From Lophium mytilinum (Eukaryota > Ascomycota > Dothideomycetes > Mytilinidiales > Mytilinidiaceae): a stretch of 64,000 bases of DNA. The notes below the pieces were generated by a model that saw only the letters and a list, made by a program, of their open reading frames with translations, had not been told where the DNA came from and did not search any database. Location: contig MU004190.1 in assembly GCA_010093605.1 (NCBI GenBank), positions 1,377,125 to 1,441,124 on the forward strand. The letters run 5' to 3'. The translations under genes and the position numbers were made by a program. How positions within the stretch are numbered: position 1 is the stretch's first letter; the number at the start of each line of letters is the position of its first letter. Of this stretch, positions 42,027-53,987 are shown in pieces.

Positions 42027-42796
42027 TTTGATGATTTGAATTGAATATGCGGGACTGTAGCGGATGGAAAGGATCCGAGGGATATGTTGGACTCAACTGC
42101 TTGGATTTGAGGTCGTTGGGGTTTCAGGCGTAATGGCGGTCGTCGGTTTTATGAATTGGAGTTTCTGACGTCATGCATGGGAAACTACTTCGCGCGTCAT
42201 CACGATGGACTTGCTTGAAACCCCAAATGCCCCTAATCAGTGAGATGAATTCGTCGGGTCGTCCCGAAGCTAAGTTGCTTCTTACGGTGAATAGTGGACA
42301 ATACAAAGTGTGGAGGGAGTGATTGTTCACTCCGCTTCAGACTACTATGCTAAGAGACTTCCTACCATGCTCTTAATAAACAGTTCCATCACTTTTGGCT
42401 ACATAGAAACTTTAGTATCTTTCTAGTACTCTCAACGCCCCCGTCTTGAATCGTTCGTCACTCTTGTTCACTGAAACCAGTGAAATAATAGAGTCATGTT
42501 CGAATCACGTGACTAGGTTTCCAGCTCCCATAACACTGTTCGAACACTCTCGTCTACGTTCGCTAGCGACACCTCCTTCCTATGCAGCCCGGCAATTGAG
42601 TTCAATTTCCAAAGGAACGATATCGAATGGCTTTCTGACCCTCTACGCTTCTTTTCCTAATCACAATTTCAAGCTTCGTAAAATTGCGTTCCAGATAGTA
42701 TCCATGCATTTGTATACTAAGGGGCAGCGAGAATGCACATTAAATTGACCGAGAGGCGAGAGGTTGCCCTCGTTCAAGATCACCCCTTATCCTATG
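42027..42796. other. Intergenic region
   Basis: Upstream region of the small mitochondrial-type gene. No gene, RNA or repeat recognised. Confidence 0.35.
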
Positions 42797-43010
42797 CCCC
42801 CATCTGGAGTGTCGAGCAATAGTATGCCAAAATCGAGTTCAAATCGCACGGACTGGCTCCACTTTATTCATCTTACCACACCAAGATCATCTCCAGTTTC
42901 ATGGTCCAATCTGGGGGGTCGAGCGATAGTAAGCCAAAACCGAGTGCGAATCGCACGGACTGGCCCCACTTTATACATTTCAACATCGCAAGATCTAGCT
43001 CCAACTCCCC
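42797..43010. repeat. Tandem duplication of about 109 bp
   Basis: Two copies at 42799 and 42908: ATCTGGAGTGTCGAGCAATA / ATCTGGGGGGTCGAGCGATA, then AAATCGCACGGACTGG / GAATCGCACGGACTGG. Divergence is ~12%. Confidence 0.7.
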
Positions 43011-44038
43011 ATGAAGGCTTCGCATAGACGTAGTCGAACCTCTCCGCCTCCTCTCCGAAACATATAAGAGACGGAGAATATGCTTTTGCTCATCCCAGCC
43101 ATGAATCCATCTTCGGCTAGCTGTTGATCCTCCACTTCGCAACCATGTCAAGCTCTGAACTTCCGGTGAGGGGAAGGTTTATATACCCGTCGACGAATTT
43201 CCGGGAGAATGTTGCTCCTCTTTCCGAGCCTAGTGGTGGCCAATTGGGATGCTCACGATCACCGGATTGTCACATGGTTATAAGGTTTAGTGAGCTTTTC
43301 AGGGTTTGTTATCCCCGTTGGCGGCTATGTATGAAGATTATTGCCTCCAAAATTATATCTAGAGTTAGTACGCTGGCCTTGAAAGGGTGAGCAGAAGCCA
43401 CTCAGCCGTCTACAACACAGTGCAAACCTGAATGCACCCACTCCTCCTAAGTCTTCGGCGCGAGACCCGAAATCAGATGTCAAGATTGAGAGCATGGAGA
43501 AGACTGTGAGAAGATAATGGACAAAATTATTTCAGAGAAAGGATGATGAATAATATGAAAGATCAGCGATGACTATCAAACAAAATAGAGATACTCTGGA
43601 GTAAGATTCCTCAATAGTGAACGGCATCATTAGAGATAGGAGAAAGCAATCATGCCTCAGCCACACGCTACTACAAAACGGCGCCATTCGGTTCAAGGTT
43701 CCTTGGAGTTGATGATGCACATCGAGAACGCCTGATTGAGGTTGCAAACATGTGAGTCTTCTGCGCGATTTTGAATACCACCAGTCTCTCCGCCACCAGC
43801 AACACCGGCCATGAGGCAAGTGTAGCTCTCTTTTCAAACGTCTTCTCGACCGTCAACACCTTGCTGAATCCCATTCAAGCTCAAGAGATCTTGCCTTTAC
43901 ACCACAGTCCAGCTGATTTACAGCTCGCACGTGCCTAGAATAGTAAGCAAACCCGTGACCAGATATCAGTAATGACAGGGGTCCCCAAGAAAGTGTAGCT
44001 TATCGTTCAACAATCGAGGTATTCTACCTATTTCTATC
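43011..44038. other. Intergenic region
   Basis: No supported gene. Short open frames on both strands (43124-43390 +, 43532-43874 -) lack splice context or family signals. Confidence 0.35.
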
Positions 44039-45976
44039 TCACTCATCCTTCTTCCCCTTTCCAAACCACCTTGCTTTTAACTTTTCAAACCGCGCCCTCA
44101 GCGCGCCCTTCAACCCACCAGGCTTCCACCCATCGATTTCGTCTGCACCCACAAAGCCCCGCACGAGTAGGTTGACAATGTTCCCGAACCCGAGCGCCAT
44201 GACGGTGCTCGTGAGGATGATGACATTGTATGGCATGCTGAAGTCGGGCGTTGGGAGCGGGAGGAGCAGCGACGTGGTTCGCAAGAACACAAGAGGGGTG
44301 TTAAGATTGCCATCTGGTGGCAAAAGGCGGATGACAGCTGGCGCGACGTCGAATCCGCGATTTGCGTCCGGTGGGTATTCCGTGTAGCGCAGAATAGCCT
44401 TCTCGAAGTCGTAAGTTAGGATGAGTGATGAGTGCGCGGGGATCTCGAGGAGGAGCTCGAGATGGGTGCCACGGTGACGGTCGACGGCAGGGCGGTAGTA
44501 TGTTTCTTTGATAGGATTGGTAGATGCTGGGGCGCCTGGGATGGAGGCGCGTAGAGTGTGCAGGTATGGCTTCATGAACCAGGGAAGTGATTCGAGGTAG
44601 ATGAGTGAGACAGGATGATCGGATGGATTATTGAGTACGGCTTGTACACTGCCGCGTTCTTGGCCGTGGCCATTGATAGAGCGAGCAGCAGTAAGGGGTG
44701 GTTTAGAGAGCAGGAGAGGAGCTGGGAGACTTTGTTCGGGGAGAGTTATATCGAAGTCTTCACCACCTGTAAGTCGGTTGATTAGTTGTTGTTGTTGTAG
44801 AGCGATCGCGATCCTCCACTTACTTGGAAGTTTGTAGCATCTCAATAGACCTTCGTCTCTCCGTACCTCAGCGTAGCCGCCATTGGTCTTGATGTCTACG
44901 TTACGCTCCGCGGGAACATTTAGACACACTGTCTCACCATCTTCGCCTTCTTCGCCTGTGATAGGGCATGCTCCTTTGATGGGCCTTCCAAATATCTCAG
45001 AGAGGCTCCACGATGGCTCAGCTGTCTTGACCAATGGGAAACAGCTATCCTGTGAGTTGTAAGACTTTGAGGTATCGCATTCGATCTCTTCGATTGGAAG
45101 AGGCCGAGGAATAGGATTATCTGGTATGTTTAGCATGGGTCTCGCTCTATGATCGCGGGGAAAGGAGTACCTCGAGGCCGTTTCGACCTGTCCAGATCCA
45201 AGACCATATCTACAGTCTGCTCCATTTCGATAACGCAATTCGAACCATCAGTATTGCAAACTGGCCTCACGTCAATTGACATAGTCTGCCATGACGCGTC
45301 GAATAGCTTGTGACCATCCAGAAGGCTTGATATCCCAGCTTTGCCTTTGCACGGAAGTAGCTTTAGGAAAGGCGTCAAGTTCTCCGTGCACACAACTTCA
45401 TGCGGTAGAGTTCCGTGAAGTAGGTGAAGATTCGGCGAGGACATATTTGGATGGTTTCCTTCGGGCTCAAATGACATTACGGGTCTTATAGTCTTCGTAG
45501 AATCTATAAAGTTGAGAGAGGCGCAGAATAAGCCGGAGAGTGCATTCGTCAGGGTCAACCATCTCGCGAAGGCACTATAATCTCTTAGCTAAGTCCAATT
45601 GAATCTGGGGTATGGAATCGTACTCTGTCTCACTCTCTGCATCTACCCAAGCCCATAGCTCAACTCCTGTGCCTCCTTCCCTAGCTCCACCCCACGGTCT
45701 TGCTCCCCAGCTCTCTGCATCCCACCGCCCTAGGCTAAACCGCAAATGTAGCTCCTTCGTATTTGCATGCTGTAGTATCTGTCCCAGTGACCGGGGGAAG
45801 TATCGGAAATTCTGGCGCTCAAAAGAGCTCGACGTCTCGTTACTGCGAAAGTTGAAGGAGGCAAGGAGGGCGTTTTGTGGGAGAGGACGGAGAAGAAGGC
45901 GCTCGTGGTAGTCAGAACCAGCTCGAACAGATAAGGCTAAAAAACATAGAGAGACAGCAAGAAGAGAAGAGAGCAT
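44039..45976 (-). CDS. gpi16: GPI transamidase subunit Gpi16 (PIG-T)
   Basis: Subunit of the ER GPI-anchor transamidase that attaches GPI to proteins. It is multi-exon. A signal peptide (MLSSLLAVSLCFLALSVRA) is followed by DYHERLLLRPLP and FSLGRWDAESWG, both typical of Gpi16. A 49-nt intron in the 45570-45620 region joins AESETD to AFARWLTLTNALSGLFCASL. Further introns lie near 45125-45175 and 44770-44825. The lumenal part has GYAEVRRDEGLLRCYKLPS and LLLEIPAHSSLILTYDFEK. Near the C-terminus one membrane helix (NVIILTSTVMALGFGNIVNL) is followed by a short basic cytosolic tail ending GKGKKDE. The family match is strong along its whole length. It is divergent from luc7. Confidence 0.93.
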
Positions 45977-46175
45977 GGCCGCCTTTCAGCCAGAGCAACG
46001 TTCACGATAGTTTCATTGGTGTTGAGGCAGCCGACGCGGAGGACGGAAGGAGCCGCCGATCGCGCCAAGACATGTCAATTTGAAGCGCGACTTTCACGAT
46101 CAATCTTCAACCCCAACGTCCATACCTCAACCACCAATATCACCTTCAGTTTGACGTCGCGGAAGCTCACTCAAC
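45977..46175. promoter_or_regulatory. Shared divergent promoter of gpi16 and luc7
   Basis: Only 199 bp separate the two ATGs, so core promoters must overlap or abut. A GCCGACGCGGAGGACGG GC-rich block sits near the middle. No TATA box is seen, as expected for housekeeping genes. Confidence 0.6.
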
Positions 46176-47175
46176 ATGGCGGCAGAACAGAGGAAGCTGC
46201 TCGGTAAGCCTTTCGCCCTCGAATTATGCAATACACAGCTAACGACTTCTAGAGCAGCTCATGGGCGACACCCTCTTGCTAGGCCCAGGCACGCGCGCAC
46301 CCCAAATCTCCATCACCGACCCCAAAGTCTGCCCCTCCTACCTCGTAGGCACCTGTCCGCACGACCTCTTCACGAACACGAAACAGGACTTCGGACTCTG
46401 TCCAAAAGTCCATAATGAGGGCCTCAAGACCGAGTACGAGGCTGCCTCCGATGAGCAGAAGCGCCAATGGGGCTTCGATTTCGACTACATGAGGGACATG
46501 CAGAAATATGTGGATGAGTGCAATAGGCGCATTGACTCTGCGCAGAGGAGGCTAGAAAAGACGCCGGATGAGATTCGGCAGACAAATGCGCTGGTATGCG
46601 CCTCCTTATTCTATTTGCCCGGCGCATCGCTAACGTAGGCATATTGGTAGCTCAAACAAATCAACGACCTCTCCAAGACTATCCAAAACGGCCTCCTCGA
46701 AGTCGCTATCCTAGGCGAGGAAGGCCAAGTCAACATCGCCGTCACCGAGTTCTTCAAGATCAGGCAGGCGAAGCAAACGAAGGAGGATCGCGAGAAGGAA
46801 CTCAAGGCACTTTCGGATACTTCTGGTCCATCTGGTCACCAGAAACTCCAAGTATGCGATGTCTGCGGCGCATATCTCAGCAGACTCGACAATGATAGGC
46901 GACTAGCGGATCACTTCTACGGGAAGATGCATTTGGGATACGCGCAGATGCGGAAGACGTACGAGCAGCTGCGGAAAGAGCTGAAGGGAAAGCAGCCCCC
47001 ACATCGACCACCTCCGGAGGACGCGGCTCCGCCTAGAGGAGGAGGGGGCTATGACGAGGGAGGTTTTGGCGATCGGGGCGGGTATGGAGGACGAGGATTC
47101 CGTGGCGGAGGTGGCTTTGGTGGTCGCGGGGGGTTCAGAGGGAGGGGAAGTTTTGGTGGTGGGCAGCGGTGGTAA
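46176..47175 (+). CDS. luc7: Luc7-like U1 snRNP-associated splicing factor
   Basis: 297 residues from three exons (46176-46203, 46253-46593, 46651-47175). It helps U1 snRNP choose 5' splice sites. Two zinc fingers are seen: VCPSYLVGTCPHDLF ... LCPKVHNEG (C3H) and VCDVCGAYLSRLDNDRRLADH followed by GKMH (C2H2). The LMGDTLLLG start and the coiled coil KYVDECNRRIDSAQRRLEK are standard for the family. The C-terminal 50 residues are RGG/GGRGG-rich instead of the RS-rich tail of animals. Complete. Confidence 0.95.
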
Positions 47176-48062
47176 AAGAGCCCTCAAGACCACACTTGTG
47201 CATATGAGCGAGGCGTTTTATTGGATTGGGGTTCAAAATTTGGCCGGCAGGAAACGGAGTCTCGGTAGGTTCTTTACAGTCCTTAACTTATCAAGCTCAT
47301 GTGTAAAACTTCATTAGATTGCCGGTATGAGGATCTACCAGTACATTGACGCCAGAAGCGTTATCCGCGAATGCAACCAGAACGCCTCGTCATTGGTCTG
47401 TGTACACTTTCTTGAGACTTTGTTATGGTGCGTCAAGGTTGTTCCAAACCCCCGAGCAAGCGTAAAAGCGCAAAAGAGGCCATTTTGGACAATTGCTAAC
47501 TCGCTGGGCCACTAAAGGCAGCGACAGACGGGTGTGTACACACTACCAATCCTATCGATACGTTGAAGGAGTATGACTAGATTAGAATCGAACCTATGGT
47601 AGAGAAGTGTACGCATATGCCGTTCTTGGTTCTTCATACAGTCTGAAGCAGTCATTTCACAGGCTACTCCGTTCTGTCTCTCAATTCAATTTGCAAAGCC
47701 TTTCCTCTTCAATGTACCGTTATACGTTTGTATTACCGCTTTCTACGTTTCATGGCTGCGTCACAATTCTAGCGCCGTTAACTTCGACACGAGTCACAAT
47801 TCTTCAATTCAAGGCCTTATACTCGGTTTATTCAACATCTATCTTTGTACTATATACATATTCTATCTAGCGTATATCCACTTCCACATCCGCCTCTCCC
47901 CACCGGCCTCCTCATATCCTCACTTCCGCCCTCCCCACTACCCATCCGATCTCCTGCAGCAGACCCCTAGGGTCCTATATACCCGCATTCAGGACTCGTA
48001 TCTTTTGTAAATTGAGGCTCGAAGGGCCAAGTAAAAGTCACGGTGGGGGGCCCAGGTGCCCT
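47176..48062. other. Intergenic region
   Basis: 3' flanks of luc7 and of the small secreted-type gene. A GGTTCGATTC-like word occurs near 47590 on the minus strand but cannot be folded into a tRNA. Nothing else recognised. Confidence 0.4.
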
Positions 48063-48425
48063 TTAAGTAAAGGGCTCGGTGCCCGGCTCGTGGTAAGTAA
48101 ATGGCACCTCCCATTTGAAAGTTGGGCCATCTTTAGGCTTCTTGGGCTTCTTCTCGTGCGCGCGTGCGGTTGTCGGAGCGTCCTTGTGGCGTTACTCGAG
48201 GGCGGCCGGGGTCATGGTCGTAAAGGTGGTGGGCTCTGGAATAAGGAGAGGAACTAGCTGGCGTGCTTCGATGGCGATGGTAGGGGCTATTATGCCGGTG
48301 GAGGGGGCGCTCGCGTTTGTCGTGACCATTAGGGCGGGCGTTGGGGTTGAGATTGGGAGGACGTGGCCGGTACTGAAGTTAAAAGTGGCGGCGGCGGTGA
48401 GGCCAAGATATGAGAGCTTGACCAT
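48063..48425 (-). CDS. Small secreted-type protein with a stop codon inside the open frame
   Basis: From the ATG at 48425 the frame reads 77 residues to a TAA at 48192-48194: an N-terminal hydrophobic leader (MVKLSYLGLTAAATFNFS) then a Thr/Pro/Ala-rich body (APSTGIIAPTIAIEARQLV). The same frame then stays open for another 42 codons to a TAA at 48063 and looks coding (EKKPKKPKDGPTFKWEVPF, YHEPGTEPFT). The first TAA is followed by C. A strong TATA box lies 80 bp upstream and the leader is C/A-rich, so the gene is probably transcribed. Either the first TAA is the true end, it is a recent nonsense mutation, or it is read through; an unseen intron is also possible but no good splice pair removes it. 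No family known. Confidence 0.5.
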
Positions 48426-48503
48426 CTTGGTGGAGGGTTGAAGGATGTTGGGTGAGTTGGTGCAATTTGAGATGAGATGAGGAGAACCTTGTGGGTGGGC
48501 GCT

Positions 48504-48510
48504 ATTTATA
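48504..48510 (-). promoter_or_regulatory. TATA box of the small secreted-type gene
   Basis: On the minus strand TATAAATAGC lies 80 bp before the ATG at 48425, followed by a CATCTC-rich leader. Confidence 0.6.
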
Positions 48511-48586
48511 CGTTTTTCGCAGGAAGAAAACTAGAAGACCGTGGCTACAGATTTTTTTTTCCTTGGAAGCGAAACAATGAGAATGA

Positions 48587-50304
48587 TTAGATAGATATAG
48601 AGCCATGGGGGCGAGAGGTGTCTTCCATGGTTGACTCTAAGCGAACACCCTCCTCGATCTCAATTGCGTACTCCGTCGTCTTCGCCACACCACCGCTTTT
48701 CACGATTCTTTGCACGCTATCGCTTCGCTGCGCATCTCCCTCGCCCTGCCCCAGCTCCAGCTCCCCATCAGCCTTCTTCCCCACCTTCCTTTTGATGCCC
48801 TTTTTCTCCCGTCCCTGATCACCACGCTGCTGCCCCCTCGCCCTCACCCTCCTCCCTGTTTGCCGGCCCCAGCCCACATAGCTCGGTACTCTCCCAAACT
48901 CCCCTTCTTCGTCGTCAAGCTTCGCCGGACCCCCTCTGCCTTCTCCTGTAACCCCCAGCTCTCCCTCTCCATCTAACTGCTGATGCGTTCCTGCATTCAA
49001 CGAGCGCAACGAGAACAGCGAGAAGTTCTCGATCTGCTTATCGCGAAAACGCTTAGAGGGGTTCGAGGATGGCGAAGAGGAGGCGGGTGTGCGGCCGGAG
49101 GAGGGTGCGAAGTGCGTTGGGAAGACAGTGTTCAAGAGCGGCTTTAGGGTGGGCAGGCAGGCGCATATTATACCAGTGTTTATTTCGACCTCGCTATTCA
49201 GGAAGTCAGTCATGATGAGGTTGAGCATGAGAATGAGAAAAATAGGTACGTACGCCCATCCTGCGACTTGGACCTTGTAACGCGTGAAGTCTATGCTATG
49301 AAGAGATGGGAGCATTGTCACGAGACGGACAATGGAGATAATGCACGCGCTTGAAGAGTTAGTTTGGCTAGTGATGCAGCGGTGTAATCAGTACTCACAA
49401 CGAACCCACCCCAAACAGCCCCAATAACAACCACCGCTGCCTCCTGCTTACATTCAATCTCAAACACATCCTCACCGGCAACCCCAGCGTCGCGAAATCC
49501 GTAACTATATTACACGCCGCCGCGACATAATAGTACGCTTTCTTATTCACGCACTTGCTTTTAATCAGCAAGTCCCAGCCGCCTGCGATGGGCGTGCACC
49601 CAAATGTCGCGACGATGATGCTAACGAAGGAGTAGACCACGTCGAAAGACATGATGGCGAAGGCGACGCGGCGGAACGTCTTGTCTGGGTTTAGGCGGAG
49701 GTAGAAGAGGAGAATGGAGACTTTGACGAAGCAGGTGCCGACGAAGTAGAAGTCTTGGCCGAGGAGGTCGATCTGGGGATGTTAGTAGCCATTTATTGGA
49801 CTTGTGAATAGCCACGTACTATGAGGAAGGGTTTGATTTTAGGTATGTAGAGGTCCCAGAGGTGGATCCCGTAGCCGTAGGGGATATCTATGAGGTGTGA
49901 TTAGAGGTAGCTAGGAGATAGCTGGAGGAGAGTACCTACTCGCAATTCCAAGAGCACAGAATATCCATGATATCAGCTATGCGACCTTCATTAGCCATCG
50001 CAACTCGAGAGCAGGCAGAGTTGGGTAGTGGTACCAGGCCAATCACGATCGTCACTAGACGAAAATTAGTGGATAAGCTATGAAACTCATTTTATTAGCA
50101 GAGGAGCTTACAATCATCGAGTCCAGGCGAGCGCACAATCATTATCCGAGTGTACATTCGCAATAAAACAACTACTGTTGCGGTGCACGTGAACGGGAGG
50201 CTGAGGGCGATCACTTGGTATGCGATCGAATCGGGGTGCTCGAATTCGGCCGTTACGCCTTGAGGAGGCGTCGTGGCCGGCGTGTGTGAGATATCGACCG
50301 CCAT
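48587..50304 (-). CDS. Rhodopsin-like (PTH11/Rhodopsin_fungal type) integral membrane protein
   Basis: Multi-exon plasma-membrane-type protein with seven predicted helices. Exon 1 (50304 down to about 50111) holds SIAYQVIALSLPFTCTATVV and the motif RMYTRIMIVRSPGLDD typical of the family. Later exons contain GYGIHLWDLYIP, LLGQDFYFVGTCFVKVSILL, FYLRLNPDKTFR, FGCTPIAGGWDLLIKSKCVN and NIVTDFATLGLPV, all standard for fungal rhodopsin-domain proteins. The long cytosolic tail is Glu/Gly/Arg-rich and disordered. PTH11 itself senses host surfaces, but this member has no CFEM domain. Six or so short introns (for example near 50060-50110 and 49770-49825) are inferred; the exon 2-3 join is less certain. 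No CFEM or DUF fusion seen. Confidence 0.8.
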
Positions 50305-51666
50305 CGTAAATTGAAGCACAATCAAACGGCGAAGTGGCTTCAAGAAGATGGCATGAGCAGAGAGAAAACAGGGCGAACGGAGAAGAGCAGAGTCAGACAA
50401 GATAGCTTCGTCACCTTATGCTCATTGAGGTGTTGCGCAGCATGGTAATGAGACAGAGTACAGAGTCGACGACTAGAGGTACAGATCGCAAGGGTGCAGC
50501 GTCAGTACAAGGTGCGGTGCGTTCTGGTGTTTGAGGGACACTGCCGCGAGCCGACAGCCAGCTTTACTTCCATTCTGTCTACTATGTACAGGAACGCAGA
50601 TCCGCTCCCTGCTTGTGTGGGGTGCCAGAAGATTGGTAGAGATTGTTTGGTAAGAGCCGGGGATGGCGAAATGGGGTTAGAGATGCAAGTCCTCACTCCC
50701 GAAGCACGACGCTGCCGCGGGAAAAAAGCCAAGCTCGGAGATGGTCATGATGGATCGTTTTCAAGAGCTTGGGGCTTTCTTGAATGCTTATTACCTATAG
50801 CAGGAACATGGACCCTCCAGTGGGAATACTACTTATCCGCAGCGGGACGACCCGTAGCTTCGCGGGCCGTCGATACTCAAAACAACAAGGACCCCTGGGC
50901 AAACCCGATCATCATTTGACATCTGGCGGTGAGGAATAGGCTTACCAAGTAGGTAGTGACATCAAACAGGGTAATCTAACTGGTTAATAGAGGCTAAGAC
51001 TTTGACTTTAAGAGGATTTCGTCCCACTTCCTGATCGCGGCCTGTGCCCGACCCGAAAAGGAGAGATCGGGGTGTTCCGATTGTTAGGAATCCAGAGTTT
51101 ATCGTAGTGCAACGTGATCGTACCAAATCTGACGGATACACAAGTGGCCTCCGGTGTAACGAATGATGCAGTGGCAGGGGTTAAAGCCGATCGTTACGCA
51201 GCTTCTAGTAAAGGTATTACGCCAAGGAATTGAATGCGTGTCAGTACCGAAGCACGTCGTAGAAGTGATACTCAGAGGAATGTCGTGAAAGAAGTTCCCA
51301 AGAACGACGCCCGCCCTCTTGAAGTTACCAGGAATAATGATAGCGGCCATTTCAGCCGCTCGCGTAGAGTTTTGACGTCAAGATCGCCGCGGTTGACAGC
51401 GGGTGAGGTCCCGCTCAAGATAAGTAAGTAAAGTGACTGCACCCGATTTGGCGGCCCGCAGCTCGGCCATCTCCATGGTGTCGGAGTACAGCACGATAAT
51501 TAATCCTAGCGCCGGAACCTTGCAAAGGATCAAGTGCGACAACAGCTGGCCGTTCACCTCCCTCCTCCCACCTACCACCGTGTGACTTGTTGCATGGAAT
51601 CCCAAGGAGCTGGTTGACACTCACACAATCAATCAATTTCGATCAATCGATCCCCACAAAGCAAAG
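50305..51666. other. Intergenic region
   Basis: Divergent upstream regions of the rhodopsin-like gene and the methyltransferase. An open frame at 50494-50919 has a Cys pattern (CVGCQKIGRDC) suggestive of a zinc-cluster relic but without the second half; I do not call it. Confidence 0.35.
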
Positions 51667-53179
51667 ATGAACACAACCGAAGCGGTCGCCGCACAGAATG
51701 CGGCCATCCAAACAGCGTTGGAGGGGGTTAGCTCCCTCGCAGATTCGTACAAGGATATATCAACGAAGAACGTGGGCAAGCATGGCTTGAAGGATGTCGG
51801 CGAAGTTTCCGAAGCACGAAATGCTCTCGTCATGGAGACTTGGAAGTTGTTGGGAGCTGTTCGAGGGCCAGTTGATGCGCTCTTTGAGCATTTCGAGAAC
51901 GTAATGCATCCAAACGCTACCAGGTCATTTTAACATTACCGGAGAACGGGTGCTAATGAAGGGATACACTAGATGTCGCATACTGCCGCGTGCCGGTCAC
52001 TCCTCGAGATGGGCGTCTTCGATAAGCTTCCTCTGGACGGTTCGAGTATCACAGGCACCGAGCTGGCGGATAGTCTAGGTGTCGACAAGCTATTGCTGGG
52101 TAAGTGGATGACGATGCTTCCTTCAGATTAGGTTAAGACTGACGATCGGCGTAGTGCGGCTCATGAGAATGGCCACCGTGAAGGGGCCAATTGCTGAAGT
52201 TGGCCCGGAGAGTTACGCTCATACGCCCTACTCTCAGGTGTACATCGTTCCTGCATTACGCGGGCTGATGAAGCTGATGTGAGTGGTCGACTCGAGCGAT
52301 CTTGCATCACCACGACCCAGGTATTCGGTAAACTGACTTGTACGATTTCATAGGCTGGATGAGTATTGGCCTCCAATGGCGAGGATGTCCGAGTTCCTGA
52401 AAGAGAATGACTGGAAGAACCCGGAGTCGGAGACCAACAACCCCTACACGTTCGCGCACCAAACTGGCGGGAGGTCGATGTGGGCGCACATGGGTCAGTA
52501 CCCAGATCGAATCCAGGCATTCAATTCTGCCATGCAGGCACAGACTCAGGCAGCCATGCCGACGGTGGCCATCTTCCCCTTTGAGGCAGAGCTTAGCAAG
52601 TTCGAGACCCAGGACTGTACGCCGCTGGTAGTGGACGTTGGCGGAGGACTGGGCCATACCACCCTCCGTATCAAAGAGCTGTGCGGAAACATCAAGGGAC
52701 GAGTGATTCTTCAAGATCGTTCTGCTGTCATCGATGATATCAGCGAGCCCTTGCTTGGTGTGGAGAAGATGAAATACGACTTCTTCACGGCACAGCCAGT
52801 CAAAGGTGAGCTAGGACGCGAGATCTCCAATGGCCGGTTTACTAATAACTATCAACTCACAGGAGCTCTCATATACTACATCCGCCGCTGTCTACATGAC
52901 TGGTCAGATAGAGATTGCGTCCGCATTCTCAAGGTGATCGCACGTGCCATGGAGCCTGGAAAGTCAAGGCTGTTGATCGCTGAGATATGTCTCCCGGAAG
53001 AGAAAGCTGACATGGAAGCTGTCTTGTACGACATGACAATGATGACTCTCAATGGAAGGGAGCGAACCAAGAGCGACTGGATGAAGATCCTTGATGGCGC
53101 GGAATTCGACCTGAAGACGGTCACGGTGCACACCACGGCAGGATCGAATTACGGCGTTGTCGAGGCCTACTTGAAGTAG
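51667..53179 (+). CDS. SAM-dependent O-methyltransferase (COMT-like)
   Basis: 417 residues from five exons (51667-51900, 51973-52099, 52155-52278, 52354-52805, 52863-53179), all in phase. The N-terminal helical dimerisation part has SLLEMGVFDKLP; the AdoMet site is VVDVGGGLGHTTLRI, the acidic loop is RVILQDRSAVID and the general-base region is RRCLHDWSDRDC. Such enzymes methylate phenolic or polyketide hydroxyls in fungal secondary metabolism (sterigmatocystin-type and similar). No other pathway gene is adjacent, so the acceptor is unknown. A 57-nt intron (52806-52862) is in frame and could be read as protein. Complete with all motifs. Confidence 0.92.
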
Positions 53180-53987
53180 TAACCTCTCCTTCTTCCACGA
53201 TCTGTCAGTAGGTGCGAAAGGTACATAGATGAGACGGTGGTGGTGTAAGGTTGTCAGATTGGGGAAGTGAAGTTGAGAAAGCTCGGGCCGGAGTTTCCTC
53301 GGATTAAATCTTGGAACCCTCTTTCAACTTCAACCCTTTTTCATCCACTTTCCTTCCATCATCGCCTCATCAACTATCGCCTCATCAACATTGCCGGCGG
53401 GGCAAAAATGAATGGAGAGATCTGTCGATGGGAGGGATATTTGGTGCCAGTGCGGACTGTCTGGTTCGCTGGTATCATGGCTTTTATCAAAGTGTGTGTC
53501 ACAAATAATTCTCGAATCTCCTTCAAACCAATTCCGTTCTATACAGAACTAAGCTTGGGCATACCTTTTGAGACCAAACTTTTTGTGAACTGTAGCATGT
53601 CAGTGCATCTTTCAAAGGCATGTTAGACACCAGGCTTTCCTTTTTCTTTGTCGGTGTCTAAACGCCCAGTACATCCATCGCTCTACAGATAGTGCAAACA
53701 TCTCATTCACTGTGAGCCCCATCAGTGTAACTCAATGACTTCGTTCTAGTAGAGGCGTCTCAGGAAAAGATGTCGTGAATACTTCGACGCATTCATTCAC
53801 CCTGAAACTATCAGCGGAGCCCTCAAGTGCGTATTCAAGCCGCTCTATTTCCCACATGCACTCCCTCCATCAACAACATCACACACCACAACCTCAACAC
53901 CACCGAAACCGCAACACCAGGCTACCGAAGGTCCTATCTAGCACATCGAACCCATCAACAACCAAGATCAGTGGTATTATACCGAAC
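53180..53987. other. Intergenic region
   Basis: 3' flank of the methyltransferase and leader of the next gene. The frame of the next gene is open upstream of its chosen ATG to about 53775, with another ATG at 53856. No other gene supported. Confidence 0.35.

Noticed and set aside
47575-47600. tRNA-like T-loop word (GGTTCGATTC on the minus strand)
   Set aside because: T-stem and acceptor stem cannot be paired and no anticodon arm is found.
50494-50919. Open frame with CVGCQKIGRDC, like half of a zinc cluster
   Set aside because: The second Cys triplet is missing and the start lacks an ATG in good context.
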